From an uncultured Polymorphobacter sp. (GTDB lineage: Bacteria; Pseudomonadota; Alphaproteobacteria; Sphingomonadales; Sphingomonadaceae): a stretch of DNA of 8,608 nucleotides. Shown here in pieces: positions 7,199-8,608 of the stretch; the stretch's first letter is position 1; every line of letters starts with the position of its first letter. The notes below the pieces were generated by a model. The model made no database searches, was not told where the DNA came from, and saw nothing but the letters and a program-made list of their open reading frames with translations. Location: assembly GCA_937871645.1 (NCBI GenBank), contig CALMPZ010000013.1, forward strand, positions 1-8,608. Reading direction: 5' to 3'. A program made the position numbers and the translations under genes.

Positions 7199-8594
7199 AG
7201 GCGAAGGGGTTCTTGCCGCCGCGCAGCGTCAGCCGGATCGGCACGCCGTCGAAGCCGAGCGTATCGCGCATGCCGCCGATGAGATAGCGGCGATAGCTTT
7301 CGGGCAGTTCGTCGAGGCGATTGCCGAAGACCACGAACGTCGGGGGCCGGGTTGCGGCCTGGGTGACATAGCGCAGCTTGATGCGGCGACCGTTGGGGGC
7401 CGGCGGCGGGTTGCGTTCGAGGGCGGCTTCGAACCAGCGGTTGAGCTGGCTGGTCGAAACGCGCCGCGACCAGGCATCGCGGGCTTCGAACGCCGCTTTC
7501 ATCAATATGTCGATGTTCTTGCCGGTCAGCCCCGAGATGGCGATCAGCGGCACGCCCTTGATCTGCGCCAGCCCCTCGTCGAGCGCCTTGCGGACACCCT
7601 GGAACAGCGACGACTGATCATGCGCCGCATCCCATTTGTTGAGTGCGATGATTAGCGCGCGGCCTTCCTTCAGAACCATGTCGGCGATGCGCAGGTCCTG
7701 CGCTTCAAGCCCCAGCGTCGCATCGAGCAGCAGCACGACGACTTCGGCGAAATCGACCGAATATTTGGTGTCGGCGGCGGACAGCGTCTCGAGCTTGTCG
7801 GTGACCTTCGAGCGGCGGCGCAAACCAGCGGTGTCGATCAGCCGTACCGGGCGCAGCACGCCGTCGCGCGGGTATTCCCAATCGATGGCAATCGAATCGC
7901 GGGTGATGCCGGCTTCGGGCCCGGTGATCAGCCGGTCCTGGCCAAGCATGCGGTTGATCAGCGTCGACTTGCCGGCGTTGGGGCGCCCGACAATCGCCAG
8001 CTTGAGCGGTTCATTGAGCAGGCGTTCGGCGGCAGCTTCCTCGTCTTCCTCGTCGATCTGGGGCATCTCGTCGGCGGCCTTGGCGATCAGCGGGTCGAGC
8101 AGCGGGAACAGCGCTTCGAACAGGTCGGCCATGCCTTCGCCGTGTTCGGCGGAGATCTGCACCGGCGCACCGAAACCGAGTTCATAGCTTTCCGCGACGC
8201 CGGTCTCGCCGGCGCGGCCTTCGGCCTTGTTGGCGAGCAGGATCAGCGGCTTGTCATGCGCGCGCAACCATTGTGCGAAGTGGCGGTCGAGCGGCGTGAC
8301 GCCGGCGCGGGCATCGAACATCAGCAGCGCGACATCGGCATCTTCGAGCCCGGCGGTGGTCTGCGCGCGCATCCGGCCTGCAAGGCTGGCGGCGTCGGCT
8401 TCTTCGAGTCCGGCGGTGTCGACGATGCGGAAATTGAGGTCAAACAGCGTCGCATCGCCTTCGCGGCGGTCGCGGGTGACGCCCGGCGTGTCATCGACCA
8501 ACGCCAGCTTGCGGCCGACGAGACGGTTGAACAGCGTCGACTTGCCGACATTGGGGCGGCCGATGATGACGACGGTGGGGAGGTGCGGGATCAT
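7197..8594 (-). CDS. der: Ribosome biogenesis GTPase Der (EngA)
   Basis: The protein has 465 residues and is complete; family members are usually about 435-490. Der is a generally essential cytoplasmic GTPase that assists late 50S subunit assembly. It has two tandem G domains and a C-terminal KH-like domain, all visible here. G domain 1: GRPNVGKS (12-19), T40 in GVTRD, DTAG (59-62), NKAE (122-125, Glu in place of the usual Asp of NKxD) and SAEH (148-151). An acidic linker follows (about 175-190, DEEDEEAAAE). G domain 2: GRPNAGKS (203-210), T231 in GITRD, DTAG (254-257), NKWD (319-322) and SGLTG (354-358). The KH-like domain covers about 378-465 and includes RIKLRYVTQA and a PTFVVFGN stretch, ending in GGKNPFA. 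The ATG at 8594 puts the P-loop near residue 12, as usual. A GAAGG at 8599-8603 (minus strand) could serve as Shine-Dalgarno with a short 4-base spacing. The gene is followed directly by maiA in the same operon. Confidence 0.97.
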   Translation of the reverse strand: MIPHLPTVVIIGRPNVGKSTLFNRLVGRKLALVDDTPGVTRDRREGDATLFDLNFRIVDTAGLEEADAASLAGRMRAQTTAGLEDADVALLMFDARAGVTPLDRHFAQWLRAHDKPLILLANKAEGRAGETGVAESYELGFGAPVQISAEHGEGMADLFEALFPLLDPLIAKAADEMPQIDEEDEEAAAERLLNEPLKLAIVGRPNAGKSTLINRMLGQDRLITGPEAGITRDSIAIDWEYPRDGVLRPVRLIDTAGLRRRSKVTDKLETLSAADTKYSVDFAEVVVLLLDATLGLEAQDLRIADMVLKEGRALIIALNKWDAAHDQSSLFQGVRKALDEGLAQIKGVPLIAISGLTGKNIDILMKAAFEARDAWSRRVSTSQLNRWFEAALERNPPPAPNGRRIKLRYVTQAATRPPTFVVFGNRLDELPESYRRYLIGGMRDTLGFDGVPIRLTLRGGKNPFA

Positions 8595-8608
8595 GGCGCC
8601 TTCATAGC
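8595..8608 (-). other. Short sequence upstream of der, possibly the end of a preceding gene
   Basis: Only 14 bases precede der. They hold a purine stretch GAAGG and, overlapping it, a TGA at 8604-8602 on the minus strand. That TGA could be the stop of an upstream co-transcribed gene. In many proteobacteria der follows the beta-propeller gene bamB, but nothing of such a gene is readable here. Confidence 0.25.

Noticed and set aside
7113..7655. Plus-strand open frame of 180 codons across the der/maiA boundary
   Set aside because: It lies antisense to two certain genes, and its composition is typical of a high-G+C shadow frame.

Overview
The window looks like chromosomal DNA of a high-G+C alphaproteobacterium, most likely a sphingomonad. 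That assignment is an inference. It rests on the der–maiA gene pair, on the NKAE form of the first Der G4 motif (which I recall as common in alphaproteobacteria), and on the large autotransporter-type surface protein. Hand counts of single 60-base lines give about 65% G+C at 1-60, 53% at 4501-4560, 67% at 7321-7380 and only 45% in the intergenic line 6361-6420. Every gene I can support lies on the minus strand, so the biological order is right to left.

Right part (8594 to 6535): der, the double-GTPase 50S ribosome assembly factor, is complete (465 aa). After 11 bases comes a complete maiA-type zeta-class glutathione transferase (216 aa), probably maleylacetoacetate isomerase. The maiA Shine-Dalgarno overlaps the der stop codon, so the two are almost certainly co-transcribed and may be translationally coupled. 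They are functionally unrelated: ribosome biogenesis and tyrosine/homogentisate catabolism.

Middle (6534 to 6339): a 196-base, A+T-richer intergenic stretch. It holds several short inverted repeats and a 10-bp-spaced direct repeat. A weak terminator for der-maiA and the control region of the next gene should both lie here, but no convincing sigma-70 promoter can be read by eye.

Left part (6338 to 1 and beyond): one uninterrupted reading frame of at least 2,112 codons. It starts with a good ribosome binding site and a 47-residue signal peptide and runs off the window without a stop. It encodes a giant Gly/Asn/Thr/Ser-rich secreted beta-helix protein built from autotransporter-associated beta-strand repeats (PATR type). 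Hand alignment shows 12 units of about 92 residues, then a passenger-cap-like segment and a Trp-rich junction, then a second series of at least 8 more units. The architecture resembles two passenger domains in tandem inside one polypeptide. The C-terminus, where a translocator barrel or another anchor would sit, is outside the window.

I see no RNA genes, mobile elements, CRISPR arrays or phage genes. The most unusual points are the internal cap-plus-restart, the long-range regularity of the repeat, and the presence of only two cysteines (C198 and C200), which replace the conserved glycines of one repeat.
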